In this document: piece by piece, positions 18,503-27,005 of the stretch
How positions within the stretch are numbered: position 1 is the stretch's first letter
How the letters are laid out: every line of letters begins with the position of its first letter
Assembly (NCBI GenBank): GCA_002245855.1
Contig: NOUX01000012.1
Coordinates: forward strand, 62,001-126,000
DNA from: Sphingobacterium cellulitidis
Lineage (GTDB): Bacteria; Bacteroidota; Bacteroidia; Sphingobacteriales; Sphingobacteriaceae
DNA length: 64,000 nt
Reading direction: 5' to 3'
Position numbers and translations under genes: made by a program
The notes under the pieces: generated by a model
Database searches by the model: none
What the model was told of the DNA's origin: nothing
Seen by the model: only the letters and a program-made list of their open reading frames with translations

Positions 18503-18664
18503 TTATTTTGAAGCCGCAGCAACAACCTCTTTTACTTTGTCATTGTGTACCATACTTTCTTTGAAAGTATAAGCGCCAGTTTTTGCAGATTTAGCTGTGA
18601 TAATTACCTTAGTAAACTCTTTACCACCACCTTTTTGTAATGATGCAACTGCTTTCTTTGCCAT
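18503..18664 (-). CDS. DUF4295 family small basic protein
   Basis: This 53-residue protein (starting MAKKAVASLQKGGGKEF, ending VVAAASK) is lysine- and alanine-rich. It matches the short DUF4295 family that sits between the L33 gene and ftsY across Bacteroidota. Its position in the ribosomal-protein operon and its basic composition suggest a ribosome-associated role; no function is established from this sequence. The ATG at 18664 lies 42 bp after the rpmG stop. Confidence 0.9.
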   Translation of the reverse strand: MAKKAVASLQKGGGKEFTKVIITAKSAKTGAYTFKESMVHNDKVKEVVAAASK

Positions 18665-18706
18665 GGTATAATATTTTTTAGATGAACCTAAAGGTTCATG
18701 TGTTTA

Positions 18707-18889
18707 TTACTTAATTTCTTTGTGAACTGTTACTTTTCTCAATACTGGGTTGAATTTTTTCAATTCTAAACGCTCAGTTGTGTTCTTTTTGTTCTTTGTG
18801 GTAATGTAACGAGACATTCCTGGAAGACCACTTTCTTTGTGCTCAGTACATTCTAAGATTACTTGTACTCTATTTCCTTTTTTTGCCAT
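18707..18889 (-). CDS. rpmG: 50S ribosomal protein L33
   Basis: 60 residues beginning MAKKGNRVQVILECTEHK with the L33 core RYITTKNKKNTTERLELKK. Only one Cys is present, so it lacks the two CxxC zinc pairs and is the Cys-minus form, which does not need zinc. It is the middle gene of rpmB-rpmG-DUF4295. Confidence 0.97.
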   Translation of the reverse strand: MAKKGNRVQVILECTEHKESGLPGMSRYITTKNKKNTTERLELKKFNPVLRKVTVHKEIK

Positions 18890-18961
18890 TGCCTTACTTT
18901 ATTTATACCCTCACGGGTGAATTTCATGATTCTATTTTCTGTTGATATAACAGGCTATCTA

Positions 18962-19195
18962 TTAAATGTGACCTTTTTTAATAAATTTCTCGATAGATGC
19001 TGTAATACCGTTTTTATTAATCGTCTTAATAGCCGATGTAGATACTTTTAGAGTAATCCAACGATCCTCTTCAGGAATATAAAAACGTTTAGTCTGTAAA
19101 TTAGGATAGAATTTACGTTTTGTTTTAACGTTCGAGTGAGATACGTTATTTCCTTTTAATGCCGTCTTGCCTGTTAAATCACAAATTCTTGACAT
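18962..19195 (-). CDS. rpmB: 50S ribosomal protein L28
   Basis: 77 residues with the L28 pattern CDLTGKTALKGNNVSHSNVK and TKRKFYPNLQTKRFYIPEE. It is the first gene of the small ribosomal-protein operon. The upstream sequence has GATATTTG followed by CACAC at about 19254, one mismatch from the -7 consensus. L28 also keeps only one Cys, consistent with a zinc-free protein. Confidence 0.97.
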   Translation of the reverse strand: MSRICDLTGKTALKGNNVSHSNVKTKRKFYPNLQTKRFYIPEEDRWITLKVSTSAIKTINKNGITASIEKFIKKGHI

Positions 19196-19399
19196 GATAT
19201 TCGATTTTTTATTGTTGTTCTAATTCAATTATCGTTCCTCAGAAACGAGTGTGCAAATATCTATATTTCTTTTGGGAAATACAATAATAAATATCGAAAT
19301 ATTTTAAAATGATGTAGAAAAGGGTCAGAAGTCAACAAAATTACTGTATTTTGCATTATTATTTATATCGAGGCTTACAATAGTTTTCAACAATTCACA

Positions 19400-19624
19400 A
19401 TGAACAAGTTTTTAATACGAGGATTAGCTTTTACTTTGATCGGAATAGGCTGTATCTATTATGGGATCATCCTCATGCGAGCCGAAAACAATTGGTACAA
19501 ACTTTTGCTTACGGTCGGAGTCATTACATTTGGTGTCGGTTTTATTACGTTAATTTATCGTTTATTTAGAAAAATTGATCGAAACACACTTCTGGACGAA
19601 CGCAGAAACACAAATAAAAAATAG
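19400..19624 (+). CDS. Small two-helix membrane protein of unknown function
   Basis: 74 residues with two predicted membrane helices (FTLIGIGCIYYGIILM and LLLTVGVITFGVGFITLIY) and a charged C-terminal tail (RKIDRNTLLDERRNTNKK). It precedes recO by 11 bp on the same strand and is probably cotranscribed with it. I do not recognise a family. Confidence 0.7.
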   Translation: MNKFLIRGLAFTLIGIGCIYYGIILMRAENNWYKLLLTVGVITFGVGFITLIYRLFRKIDRNTLLDERRNTNKK

Positions 19625-19635
19625 AGTAGAACCTG

Positions 19636-20355
19636 ATGCTCCAACAAACCAAAGGGATTACTTTAAAAGTCACTAACTACTCCGAAAGTAGTGTCGTCGC
19701 TCAAATTTATACTGAAGCTTTAGGTTTACAGTCCTATCTAATCAATGGCGCTCGAAAACCTAAAGCCAAAATTCCATTTAATATTCTGCAACCATTTCAT
19801 CTTTTGGAAATGGTGGTTTACAATAAAGAAAACAACAACCTCCAAAGGATCAAAGAGGCTCAACAGGTCCCGGTCCTCAAATCCATTCCATTAGATATAG
19901 TAAAAAGTTCAATAGCGATGTTCTTAAATGAAGTCCTATATAAGGTGTTAAGACATCAGCATCCAGAACCGCAACTTTTCCATTTTCTAGAGAATGCAAT
20001 AATATGGCTCGATGAAAGTCAAAGTGGTCTTGCAAATTATCATTTGGTATTCCTTGCAAAACTAAGTCACTATTTAGGGTTCAAACCAATAGTTAGCAAC
20101 TTGCCGTATTTTGATTTATTGGAAGGACAATTCGTAAAAACCCCTCCGGCTCACTTCCATATTATCCAGGAACCATACAGCTCTACATTCAGAGAAATTT
20201 TACAAAGTAGCTTTTCAAATTGTAACAAAATAAAACTAAACAAGGCAGATCGCACTTATCTTTTGCAAAAACTAATTGATTACTACAGGCTTCATACTGA
20301 AAACTTTGGTGAAATAAATTCCCTCTATATTCTTGAGGAAATTTTTGGAAATTAG
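19636..20355 (+). CDS. recO: DNA repair protein RecO
   Basis: 239 residues with the RecO N-terminal OB fold (GITLKVTNYSESSVVAQIYT and GLQSYLINGARKPK) and the helical C-terminal domain (LVFLAKLSHYLGFKP). The four zinc-binding Cys found in some RecO proteins are absent. RecO helps load RecA on SSB-coated DNA in the RecFOR pathway. A strong bidirectional hairpin follows. Confidence 0.93.
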   Translation: MLQQTKGITLKVTNYSESSVVAQIYTEALGLQSYLINGARKPKAKIPFNILQPFHLLEMVVYNKENNNLQRIKEAQQVPVLKSIPLDIVKSSIAMFLNEVLYKVLRHQHPEPQLFHFLENAIIWLDESQSGLANYHLVFLAKLSHYLGFKPIVSNLPYFDLLEGQFVKTPPAHFHIIQEPYSSTFREILQSSFSNCNKIKLNKADRTYLLQKLIDYYRLHTENFGEINSLYILEEIFGN

Positions 20356-20433
20356 GCCTTTTTTTCTGCTTATAATACAACCTGTTTTATTTTAAGCTTA
20401 GTAAACTATTGACTCCAAAAACGTATCAAATAA

Positions 20434-20465
20434 AAAACCCGTTGAGATTATTCTCAACGGGTTTT
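20434..20465. terminator. Bidirectional terminator between recO and cold-shock gene
   Basis: A perfect 14-bp stem (AAAACCCGTTGAGA / TCTCAACGGGTTTT) with a 4-base loop and A/T runs on both sides serves the convergent genes. Confidence 0.85.
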
Positions 20466-20492
20466 CCACAATAAATATATTGAATCTAATTC

Positions 20493-20684
20493 TTAGATAA
20501 GTTTTACATTTACCGCGTTCAAGCCCTTACGACCTTGTTGTACTTCGTAAGAAACATGGTCGTTTTCACGAACTTTGTCTACTAATCCAGAAACGTGAAC
20601 GAAAATTTCACTCTCTCCAGAATTTGGAATGATGAAGCCGAAACCTTTGGCTTCATTAAAGAATTTTACTACTCCTTCTTGCAT
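20493..20684 (-). CDS. Cold-shock domain protein
   Basis: 63 residues form one cold-shock domain with both RNA-binding motifs, KGFGFI (RNP1) and IFVHVS (RNP2). Such proteins act as RNA chaperones. Upstream, TACCTTTA (20705-20712, minus strand) with TTG 18 bases before it is a near-consensus promoter. It ends against the shared terminator with recO. Confidence 0.95.
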   Translation of the reverse strand: MQEGVVKFFNEAKGFGFIIPNSGESEIFVHVSGLVDKVRENDHVSYEVQQGRKGLNAVNVKLI

Positions 20685-20842
20685 AATAATTACTATTGTT
20701 TTTTTAAAGGTATCATTATTTTTTGAATACCAATTAAATTTAATCGTTAAATGTAGTAAACATTTCTGAATATTTTACTGCTTATTTTTTCTATCGATAA
20801 TTTGGAAAGGTTTTTGCCATAAACAATTTATTTAAAAAGATT

Positions 20843-21562
20843 ATGAAAAAATTAATTGCACTATTAGCGGTAGTAGGTCTTGTGACCTCTCTAAACGCTC
20901 AAACTATGAATATGGAAAACAGTAGAAGAGTAGCAACTCGTGGATACGCAGAAAAAGAAGTAACTCCGGATATTATTTATCTATCAATTTCTTTAAAAGA
21001 GTATTATCAGGATGGTAATACCAAGAAAAAGGTGGGTATTGATCAATTGGAAAAACAACTTTTCGATGCAGCTATGAAAAATGGCGTTAAAAAAGAAGAC
21101 TTTACCGTTCAAAACATCTACAGTTATAATGCCGAAACAAAAAAGAAAAATAACGAACTACTTCAGGCTCGACAATATCGTATTAAGGTAACTGACCTTA
21201 AAAATTTAAACCCAATGTTAGAAGAAGTGGATTCAAAGGGTCTACAAAGCACTAATATTTCAGGATATGATCATACTCAGAAAAAAGAAATCGAGAAAGA
21301 ATTAAAAACAATCGCTGTACGCGATGCTAGGACTAATGCTGAAATTTTAGCGGCTGCTGATGCAGAAAATGTTGGGAAAGTGATTGTAATCAATGATAAT
21401 AGCAGCTTTAACTGGAACGATATCCTTCCTCAACCTCGTATGTATGCCATGTCCGCAAAAACAGCTAACGCTGAAATGGCCAGTGACGAACAAGGTTTGG
21501 ATATTGAAGTTAAACCTATAAAACTTACTTGTAATATAGAAGCGGTATTCGAGTTAAAATAA
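20843..21562 (+). CDS. SIMPL-domain (DUF541) secreted protein
   Basis: 239 residues with a signal peptide (LIALLAVVGLVTSLNAQ) and a SIMPL domain: RGYAEKEVTPDIIYLSISLK near the start, the NAEILAAADAENVGKVIVIN segment, and ITCNIEAVFELK-like strands at the end. SIMPL proteins are periplasmic or outer-membrane-associated, and their role is poorly defined (oxidative stress and signalling links are known for the family). The DUF4112 gene follows after 2 bp. Confidence 0.88.
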   Translation: MKKLIALLAVVGLVTSLNAQTMNMENSRRVATRGYAEKEVTPDIIYLSISLKEYYQDGNTKKKVGIDQLEKQLFDAAMKNGVKKEDFTVQNIYSYNAETKKKNNELLQARQYRIKVTDLKNLNPMLEEVDSKGLQSTNISGYDHTQKKEIEKELKTIAVRDARTNAEILAAADAENVGKVIVINDNSSFNWNDILPQPRMYAMSAKTANAEMASDEQGLDIEVKPIKLTCNIEAVFELK

Positions 21563-21564
21563 AA

Positions 21565-22044
21565 ATGACAAAAGAACATTCTTATAAGCTAGAAAAAATT
21601 GATAAGGATTTCCAATGGGTAAAACGACTATCTGTACTTATGGATAGTCGTTTCCGCATTGGAAACTTCCGATTTGGATTAGATCCCATCTTAAACTTTA
21701 TCCCTTTTGGTGGCCAAATCGCAACATTTATTATTTCATTGGTCCTTGTTTCAGTGATGTATCGCAACGGAGCTAGCAGCAAAGTCGCTGTAAAAATGTT
21801 GATGAATGTGACTTGGGATGCTTTATTGGGATCAATTCCTTTATTTGGAAATATCTTCGACTTCTTCAATAAGGCTAATGAAAAGAACATAAAACTATTA
21901 AGAGAGCATTATTACGATGATAAGCATCAAGGAAGCGCAAAAAACATTCTTATCGCACTTGGAGTCGGCATTTTCATAACTATCGTTCTATTTATTTACG
22001 CGATGTATGCCTTAACCATTTGGCTATTTGGATTGATATTTTAG
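21565..22044 (+). CDS. DUF4112-family membrane protein
   Basis: 159 residues carrying the DUF4112 pattern: LSVLMDSRFRIGNFRFGLDP, FIPFGGQIATFIISLVLVS and DALLGSIPLFGNIFDFFNKA. Two or three membrane helices are predicted, the last near the C-terminus. The function of the family is unknown. It is 2 bp downstream of the SIMPL gene, so the two are probably coexpressed. Confidence 0.88.
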   Translation: MTKEHSYKLEKIDKDFQWVKRLSVLMDSRFRIGNFRFGLDPILNFIPFGGQIATFIISLVLVSVMYRNGASSKVAVKMLMNVTWDALLGSIPLFGNIFDFFNKANEKNIKLLREHYYDDKHQGSAKNILIALGVGIFITIVLFIYAMYALTIWLFGLIF

Positions 22045-22065
22045 CTCTTTCTACCTAAAATAAAC

Positions 22066-22073
22066 TATTTTTG
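22066..22073 (+). promoter_or_regulatory. Promoter -7 element directly before the DUF4359-like gene
   Basis: TATTTTTG matches TAnnTTTG exactly and ends only 5 bases before the ATG at 22079. Transcription would start at or next to the A of the start codon, giving a leaderless mRNA. Confidence 0.5.
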
Positions 22074-22078
22074 CAGCT

Positions 22079-22444
22079 ATGAGTAAAACAAGAATATTTG
22101 CCTTATTGGGAGTAATAATACTCTTAGCAGCTGTATTTACTAATCCATCCAAGGAAAAGATAAATGACAAACTAACTCTGAAGGCAAAGGAAATCCTGAA
22201 AAAGCAAATGGACTATAAGCATCAGGATGCTGTTGATTTTGGAATGATGCTGATAGGAGACCAGGTAGTCAATGAATTTGTCAATAATTACACTTACACC
22301 GAAAATTACTATATCTTCTCTTTGACCAGAATTAACTGGAACAGTGAGAAAGTAATCATTGGTGGGGGAGCTTTTGGTCAGGTTTGGATCAGTTCTAAAA
22401 TTGATGAAAAGGCTGGAATGTTGATTGATGCATTAAAAAAATAA
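22079..22444 (+). CDS. DUF4359-like membrane-anchored protein
   Basis: 121 residues: one N-terminal membrane helix or signal anchor (IFALLGVIILLAAVFTNPSK) followed by a small soluble domain ending GGGAFGQVWISSKIDEKAG. This resembles DUF4359 proteins of unknown function. It is followed 3 bp later by the pseudouridine synthase, so the two are in one transcript. Confidence 0.7.
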   Translation: MSKTRIFALLGVIILLAAVFTNPSKEKINDKLTLKAKEILKKQMDYKHQDAVDFGMMLIGDQVVNEFVNNYTYTENYYIFSLTRINWNSEKVIIGGGAFGQVWISSKIDEKAGMLIDALKK

Positions 22445-22447
22445 CAA

Positions 22448-23134
22448 ATGCTCGAAATTCTTTTTGAAGATGAGGATTTAATAGCCATTAATAAACCTCA
22501 TGGCTTATTGGTTCATAAGTCTTCTATCGCTGCCGACACATCTGAATTTGCTCTTCAATTATTAAGAGATCAAATTGGCAAAAAGGTTTATCCAGCACAT
22601 CGCCTAGACCGTAAAACAGCAGGAGTACTTTTATTTTCTCTAAATAAGGAAATGGATAGTGCTATCCAAACGGCATTTTCACAAAATCTCATAAAAAAAG
22701 AATATTTGGCGGTACTAAGGGGCCATACTGAACCTGAAGGAACGATTGATTATCCGCTGAAAAAAGAGAATGGAACAATTCAAGAAGCTTTAACCCACTA
22801 TAAAACCTTGGCGCAAACTGAAATTGACCTTCCTTTTGGAAAATTTCAGACTTCAAGATATTCATTAGTGCTTGCAGAACCACAAACAGGAAGAATGCAT
22901 CAATTGCGAAGACATTTCGCCCACATCTTTCACCCAATAATAGGGGATAGGCCGCATGGTTGTAATAAACAAAACAAGCTTTGGAAAGACACTTTCGAGC
23001 ATGACACCATGCTGCTCCATGCCAAAAAAATCCAATTCAAACACCCAATAAATCAACAAGATATCATTATTGAAGCCAATATTCAACCCGAATTCCAAAG
23101 AGCATTGGATTTACTGAATATCAATTCATTTTAA
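22448..23134 (+). CDS. truC: RluA-family pseudouridine synthase, TruC-like
   Basis: 228 residues with the RluA catalytic motif PAHRLDRKTAGVLLFS (catalytic Asp54), LAVLRGH, and the GRMHQLRRHFAHI RNA-binding segment. There is no S4 domain, and the INKPHGLLVHKS start with HPIIGDRPHGCNKQN favours TruC, which modifies U65 of tRNA. Assignment within the RluA family is by pattern only. Confidence 0.85.
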   Translation: MLEILFEDEDLIAINKPHGLLVHKSSIAADTSEFALQLLRDQIGKKVYPAHRLDRKTAGVLLFSLNKEMDSAIQTAFSQNLIKKEYLAVLRGHTEPEGTIDYPLKKENGTIQEALTHYKTLAQTEIDLPFGKFQTSRYSLVLAEPQTGRMHQLRRHFAHIFHPIIGDRPHGCNKQNKLWKDTFEHDTMLLHAKKIQFKHPINQQDIIIEANIQPEFQRALDLLNINSF

Positions 23135-23238
23135 CTTCAATCTCCTATTGAGATTCGGTCATTTCTAATCCTATTTTACCCTTCTATACTAAACAAGGAA
23201 ATACTTTATACTAAATACTATTTCCACGTTAATTTTCC

Positions 23239-23246
23239 TATTTTTG
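23239..23246 (+). promoter_or_regulatory. Promoter -7 element of gcvT
   Basis: TATTTTTG matches TAnnTTTG exactly, 26 bases before the gcvT ATG. The short leader leaves no room for a glycine riboswitch. Confidence 0.5.
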
Positions 23247-23272
23247 TATCAATTAAAAATCATTAATTAAAT

Positions 23273-24352
23273 ATGAAAAAAACTGCGTTAACAGACGTTC
23301 ATATCGCTTTAGGTGCGAAAATGGTTCCTTTCGCCGGATTTAATATGCCAGTACAATATTCTGGTATCAACGACGAACACGAAACGGTGCGTACCGCTGT
23401 AGGGATGTTCGACGTAAGTCATATGGGTGAATTCATCTTAAAAGGTGAAAAAGCTTTAGATCTAATCCAAAAAGTATCTTCTAACGATGCCTCTAAATTA
23501 TATGATGGCAAAGTTCAATATGGATACCTTCCTAATGAAAATGGTGGTATTGTAGATGACTTTTTGACCTATAAAATTGATGACAAAACCTATTTATTGG
23601 TTGTAAATGCGTCCAATATTGATAAAGATTGGGACTGGATCAGCAAATTCAACAGCGAAGGCGTTGAAATGAAAAACATTTCTGATGAAACTTCTTTGTT
23701 TGCTGTTCAAGGACCTAAAGCTGCTGATGCACTTCAAAAACTTACTGATATCGATTTGGCACCAATGGAATACTATTCTTTCCAAAAAGGAGTATTTGCG
23801 GGTGTAGATAACGTTTTGGTATCTGCAACTGGATATACTGGAGCTGGTGGATTCGAAATCTATGTAGCAAATGAAGATGCTGAAAAAGTATGGAATGCAA
23901 TCATGGATGCTGGAAAAGAATACGGAATTAAACCAATAGGTCTTGGTGCAAGGGATACTCTACGCCTTGAAATGGGTTTCTGTCTTTACGGAAATGATAT
24001 TGATGATAATACGTCTCCTTTAGCAGCTGGACTTGGATGGGTAACTAAATTCACTAAGGATTTTGTTAACTCTGATAACTTGAAAGCTGAAAAAGAAAAA
24101 GGTGTTTCTCAAAAATTAGTTGGTTTTGAAATGATTGACAGAGGTATTCCTCGTCATGATTATGAAATTGTAGATGCAGATGGAAACAAAATTGGCCGTG
24201 TAACTTCTGGTACACAGTCACCTTCATTGAAAAAATCAATTGGTTTAGGATATGTAGATACAGCATTTGCGAAAGAAGGAACGGAGATTTTTATCTCTAT
24301 CCGTAACCAACCTATCAAAGCTATCGTTAAAAAACCTCCTTTTGTAAAATAA
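23273..24352 (+). CDS. gcvT: Aminomethyltransferase, T-protein of the glycine cleavage system
   Basis: 359 residues with the folate-binding T-protein motifs: FDVSHMGEF, SATGYTGAGGFEIYV, GARDTLRLEMGFCLYGNDID and the C-terminal IGRVTSGTQSPSLKKSIGLG. It transfers the methylene group from H-protein to tetrahydrofolate. It stands alone with its own promoter and terminator; gcvP is on the other strand about 12 kb to the left. Confidence 0.98.
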   Translation: MKKTALTDVHIALGAKMVPFAGFNMPVQYSGINDEHETVRTAVGMFDVSHMGEFILKGEKALDLIQKVSSNDASKLYDGKVQYGYLPNENGGIVDDFLTYKIDDKTYLLVVNASNIDKDWDWISKFNSEGVEMKNISDETSLFAVQGPKAADALQKLTDIDLAPMEYYSFQKGVFAGVDNVLVSATGYTGAGGFEIYVANEDAEKVWNAIMDAGKEYGIKPIGLGARDTLRLEMGFCLYGNDIDDNTSPLAAGLGWVTKFTKDFVNSDNLKAEKEKGVSQKLVGFEMIDRGIPRHDYEIVDADGNKIGRVTSGTQSPSLKKSIGLGYVDTAFAKEGTEIFISIRNQPIKAIVKKPPFVK

Positions 24353-24374
24353 GGACTCGGTTTCAAATTATAAG

Positions 24375-24413
24375 ACAAAAGAAAAGGGCTATTATTTAGC
24401 CCTTTTCTTTTGT
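24375..24413. terminator. Bidirectional terminator after gcvT, overlapping the facing gene
   Basis: A perfect 16-bp stem (ACAAAAGAAAAGGGCT and its complement) with a 7-base loop. The stop codon of the facing gene at 24392 falls in the loop and its Lys-rich last codons form one arm. Confidence 0.85.
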
Positions 24414-24640
24414 TTCTTCATTTCTTGTTGTGCTAATCTAGCTTTCTCTTCCTGCTTGGCTCTTACATCTCGATTGACTTGCTTCAATAAAACAACCTTC
24501 AGATAAATCAAGACCACTAATAAAGCGACCGATATCCCTAAATATAATAATTGTCCACTGTTATAACCTGCCCAAGCACTTAATACCAAAAATACAATTC
24601 CTAGATTAAGCAGTAAATTCAAAATAAATTTCTTCGTCAT
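24392..24640 (-). CDS. Small two-helix membrane protein with basic tail
   Basis: 82 residues: two predicted helices (LLLNLGIVFLVLSAWAGY and LLYLGISVALLVVLIYLKVVLL) and a strongly basic cytoplasmic tail (QEEKARLAQQEMKKQKKRAK) likely to form a helix. It resembles small Sphingobacteriaceae-specific membrane proteins without known function. It overlaps the upstream gene by 4 bp (ATGA), so the pair is translationally coupled. Confidence 0.7.
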   Translation of the reverse strand: MTKKFILNLLLNLGIVFLVLSAWAGYNSGQLLYLGISVALLVVLIYLKVVLLKQVNRDVRAKQEEKARLAQQEMKKQKKRAK

Positions 24641-24942
24641 TTCTTCTTTATTTCTATATATCCTGTCACTTTTTCCCGAAGGAAATAAAAATACACTATT
24701 CCCGCTAAAATATTGCCTAAAATAATGAATAACACAATCATTAATCTTTCGCCATTGGAAATCCTAACTGATTTCATAACCTCTAATAACACTAAAACAA
24801 CCCAAATCAAGGATAATAGCGCCGATATACTTAATAGGATAGGAGCGAAGCCTATTTTCAACAAAAAAAGACAGATAGAAAGTATATAAAAAGTCAGACT
24901 AAATAGGAATGCCTGTTTAGTCTGATGGAATAATTTATTCAT
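24637..24942 (-). CDS. Small membrane protein of unknown function
   Basis: 101 residues with three predicted membrane helices (LFSLTFYILSICLFLLKIGF, ILLSISALLSLIWVVLVLLE, LMIVLFIILGNILAGIVYFY) and a short basic C-terminus. The last helix pattern recalls the PLD-nuclease N-terminal membrane domain, but the match is weak. It is coupled by a 4-bp overlap to the next membrane-protein gene and lies 33 bp from the glutamate dehydrogenase gene. Confidence 0.65.
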   Translation of the reverse strand: MNKLFHQTKQAFLFSLTFYILSICLFLLKIGFAPILLSISALLSLIWVVLVLLEVMKSVRISNGERLMIVLFIILGNILAGIVYFYFLREKVTGYIEIKKK

Positions 24943-24975
24943 AAAACAAAGTTAAGGATAAAATCCCTACCAGCT

Positions 24976-26400
24976 TTATGGGAAGATGCCTAATTCTTTG
25001 TAAGATTCTCCAACCTTGTTAATCGCACAAATAAAGGCTGCTGTTCTTAAATCTTCAACCCCTTCCATGCTTTTCCAAATCTGATGAATCTCGTGGTATG
25101 AACCTATCATCGTATCTTCTAATCCAGAATATACTAAATCAACTTCATCTGGACCACGTAATATAATCTTGCGTTCTAATTTGGAAACTTTCTGGTTTGT
25201 CATCGATTCGATGATATTCAAAATCTCAGCATACATGTTCTCGCTGAATCTCTTTTCTAAACGACCATAACGAACGTGGCTTAAATTCTTTAACCATTCA
25301 AAATATGAAACAGTCACCCCTCCAGCATTCAAATAAATATCAGGAATAACCAATTTACCTTTGCGGTTGAAAACCTCATCTGCTTCTGGGGTCAATGGCC
25401 CATTTGCAGCCTCTCCGATGATTTGGGCTTGAATTCTTTCTGCATTATCACCGTTGATTACAGATTCTAAAGCCGCAGGAATCAAAATATCACATGGATA
25501 TTCCAAACCTTTCGATGAATCTTCAATACTTGTTGCTCCTGGAAAATTTAAAATGGAACCTGTCGTTTTTCTATGGGCAACAACTTCCTCTAAATCTAAT
25601 CCGCCTTCATTATAAATCGCGCCTTCATATTCAATTAAACCGACCAAGATGCAACCTGCTTCTTGAAAATATTTTGCCGCGTGATAACCTACGTTTCCTA
25701 ATCCTTGAACAATAACCCTTTTCCCTTCTACTCCGACAGTAAGGCCTAGTTTAGCCATGTCTTCTTCGATTTTACAAGCCTCCTTCACACCAAAAAACAC
25801 CCCTAAACCAGTCGCTTCCGTTCTTCCTCGAACTCCACCTTGTGATACGGGCTTTCCTGTAACACATGCTTGAGCGTTAATCTCATTCGGATTTAAAGTG
25901 GTATAGGTATCAACGATCCAGCTCATTTCACGAGCGCCAGTTCCATAATCTGGTGCTGGCACATCAGTTCCAGGACCAATGAAATTCTTTTTGACTAATT
26001 CTGTAGTGTATCTCCGCGTTATTTTCTCTAATTCATATTCACTATACTTCTTCGCATCGATCTTTACACCCCCTTTTGCTCCACCAAATGGAACATTCAC
26101 AATAGCACACTTGAAAGTCATTAATGACGCCAATGCCATAACCTCATCCTGATCAACCTCCATACTAAAGCGAATACCACCTTTACAGGGTAGTTTATGA
26201 TGTGAATGTTGAACACGGTAAGCCTCTATTACCTCAACATTATCACCTATCTTAACTGGAAACCTAACACGTAAAATAGAATTACATGCCTTTATTTGTT
26301 CGAGGATACCAGAAGAAAATTTTGTGAATTTGGCCGCTTTGTCAAAGTTACGACCCACTCCTTGAAAGAAGCTGTAAGTTGTGTTGGATTGATTTGACAT
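24976..26400 (-). CDS. Glu/Leu/Phe/Val dehydrogenase family protein (glutamate dehydrogenase)
   Basis: 474 residues. The dimerisation and catalytic domain has KGGIRFSMEVDQDEVMALAS and the active-site lysine in PFGGAKGGVKID. The Rossmann domain has VQGLGNVGYHAAKYF. The length and the RGRTEATGLGVFFG segment fit glutamate dehydrogenase, which interconverts glutamate and 2-oxoglutarate and so links nitrogen and carbon metabolism. Leucine dehydrogenases are clearly shorter (about 365 residues). Cofactor preference cannot be read. Confidence 0.92.
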   Translation of the reverse strand: MSNQSNTTYSFFQGVGRNFDKAAKFTKFSSGILEQIKACNSILRVRFPVKIGDNVEVIEAYRVQHSHHKLPCKGGIRFSMEVDQDEVMALASLMTFKCAIVNVPFGGAKGGVKIDAKKYSEYELEKITRRYTTELVKKNFIGPGTDVPAPDYGTGAREMSWIVDTYTTLNPNEINAQACVTGKPVSQGGVRGRTEATGLGVFFGVKEACKIEEDMAKLGLTVGVEGKRVIVQGLGNVGYHAAKYFQEAGCILVGLIEYEGAIYNEGGLDLEEVVAHRKTTGSILNFPGATSIEDSSKGLEYPCDILIPAALESVINGDNAERIQAQIIGEAANGPLTPEADEVFNRKGKLVIPDIYLNAGGVTVSYFEWLKNLSHVRYGRLEKRFSENMYAEILNIIESMTNQKVSKLERKIILRGPDEVDLVYSGLEDTMIGSYHEIHQIWKSMEGVEDLRTAAFICAINKVGESYKELGIFP

Positions 26401-26550
26401 AAATTATGTTTTTGTTTATTCTTGGAATAATACTATAAAGTTACTGCTTTTATAATTTTAATAATACTCAATAGATTAAAAACATAATTTTTAAATAAAT
26501 AATAAGGATAACGACTAAAAATTGTTATTTAAGCAATAAATTGCCCTAAA

Positions 26551-26585
26551 AATAAAAAGCTCAAGGTAACCTTGAGCTTTTTATT
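26551..26585. terminator. Terminator after the rhodanese gene
   Basis: A perfect 16-bp stem (AATAAAAAGCTCAAGG and its complement) with a 3-base loop, A/T runs on both sides, just past the rhodanese stop codon on the minus strand. Confidence 0.85.
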
Positions 26586-26598
26586 GATTTGCTGTTTC

Positions 26599-26913
26599 TT
26601 AATATACATCCATCTCCGGATCAAACGCATCTTTCCAGGCCAAAATTCCGCCTTGTAGGTTGGATAAATTCGAAAATCCTTCCTGTTCTAATAGCATAAC
26701 CGCCTGTGCGCTACGCTTTCCTGAACGACAATGGATAACAACTGGAATATCTCTTGAAATCTTATCCGATTCGATAACAACTCCTGATAATGGAATGTTT
26801 ACCCCATTTAGATTAGATACTTCATATTCGAAAGGTTCACGAACGTCGATTAATTGAAACTCAACATTGTGATCCATCATGTCCTTTAATTCTTGAACGC
26901 TAATTTCTTTCAT
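26599..26913 (-). CDS. Single-domain rhodanese-like sulfurtransferase
   Basis: 104 residues forming one rhodanese domain: the FQLIDVREPFEYE start motif, active-site loop HCRSGKRSAQA with the catalytic Cys, and the closing NLQGGILAWKD. It can carry sulfane sulfur as a cysteine persulfide. It has its own promoter and a strong terminator, so it is expressed singly. Confidence 0.93.
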   Translation of the reverse strand: MKEISVQELKDMMDHNVEFQLIDVREPFEYEVSNLNGVNIPLSGVVIESDKISRDIPVVIHCRSGKRSAQAVMLLEQEGFSNLSNLQGGILAWKDAFDPEMDVY

Positions 26914-26927
26914 AGTAAGCTTTTTAT

Positions 26928-26935
26928 CAAATATA
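26928..26935 (-). promoter_or_regulatory. Promoter -7 element of the rhodanese gene
   Basis: The minus strand reads TATATTTG, an exact TAnnTTTG match, 14 bp before the start codon. Confidence 0.5.
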
Positions 26936-27005
26936 AAAAAATTAGCATCAAACGCCCTGCCAATACTATAGAATTTTTATTAATTTCATTGCAAACATTT
27001 TTTTC

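Noticed and set aside
23139..23160. Short hairpin AATCTC / GAGATT after truC
   Set aside because: The 6-bp stem without a T-run is too weak to call a terminator.
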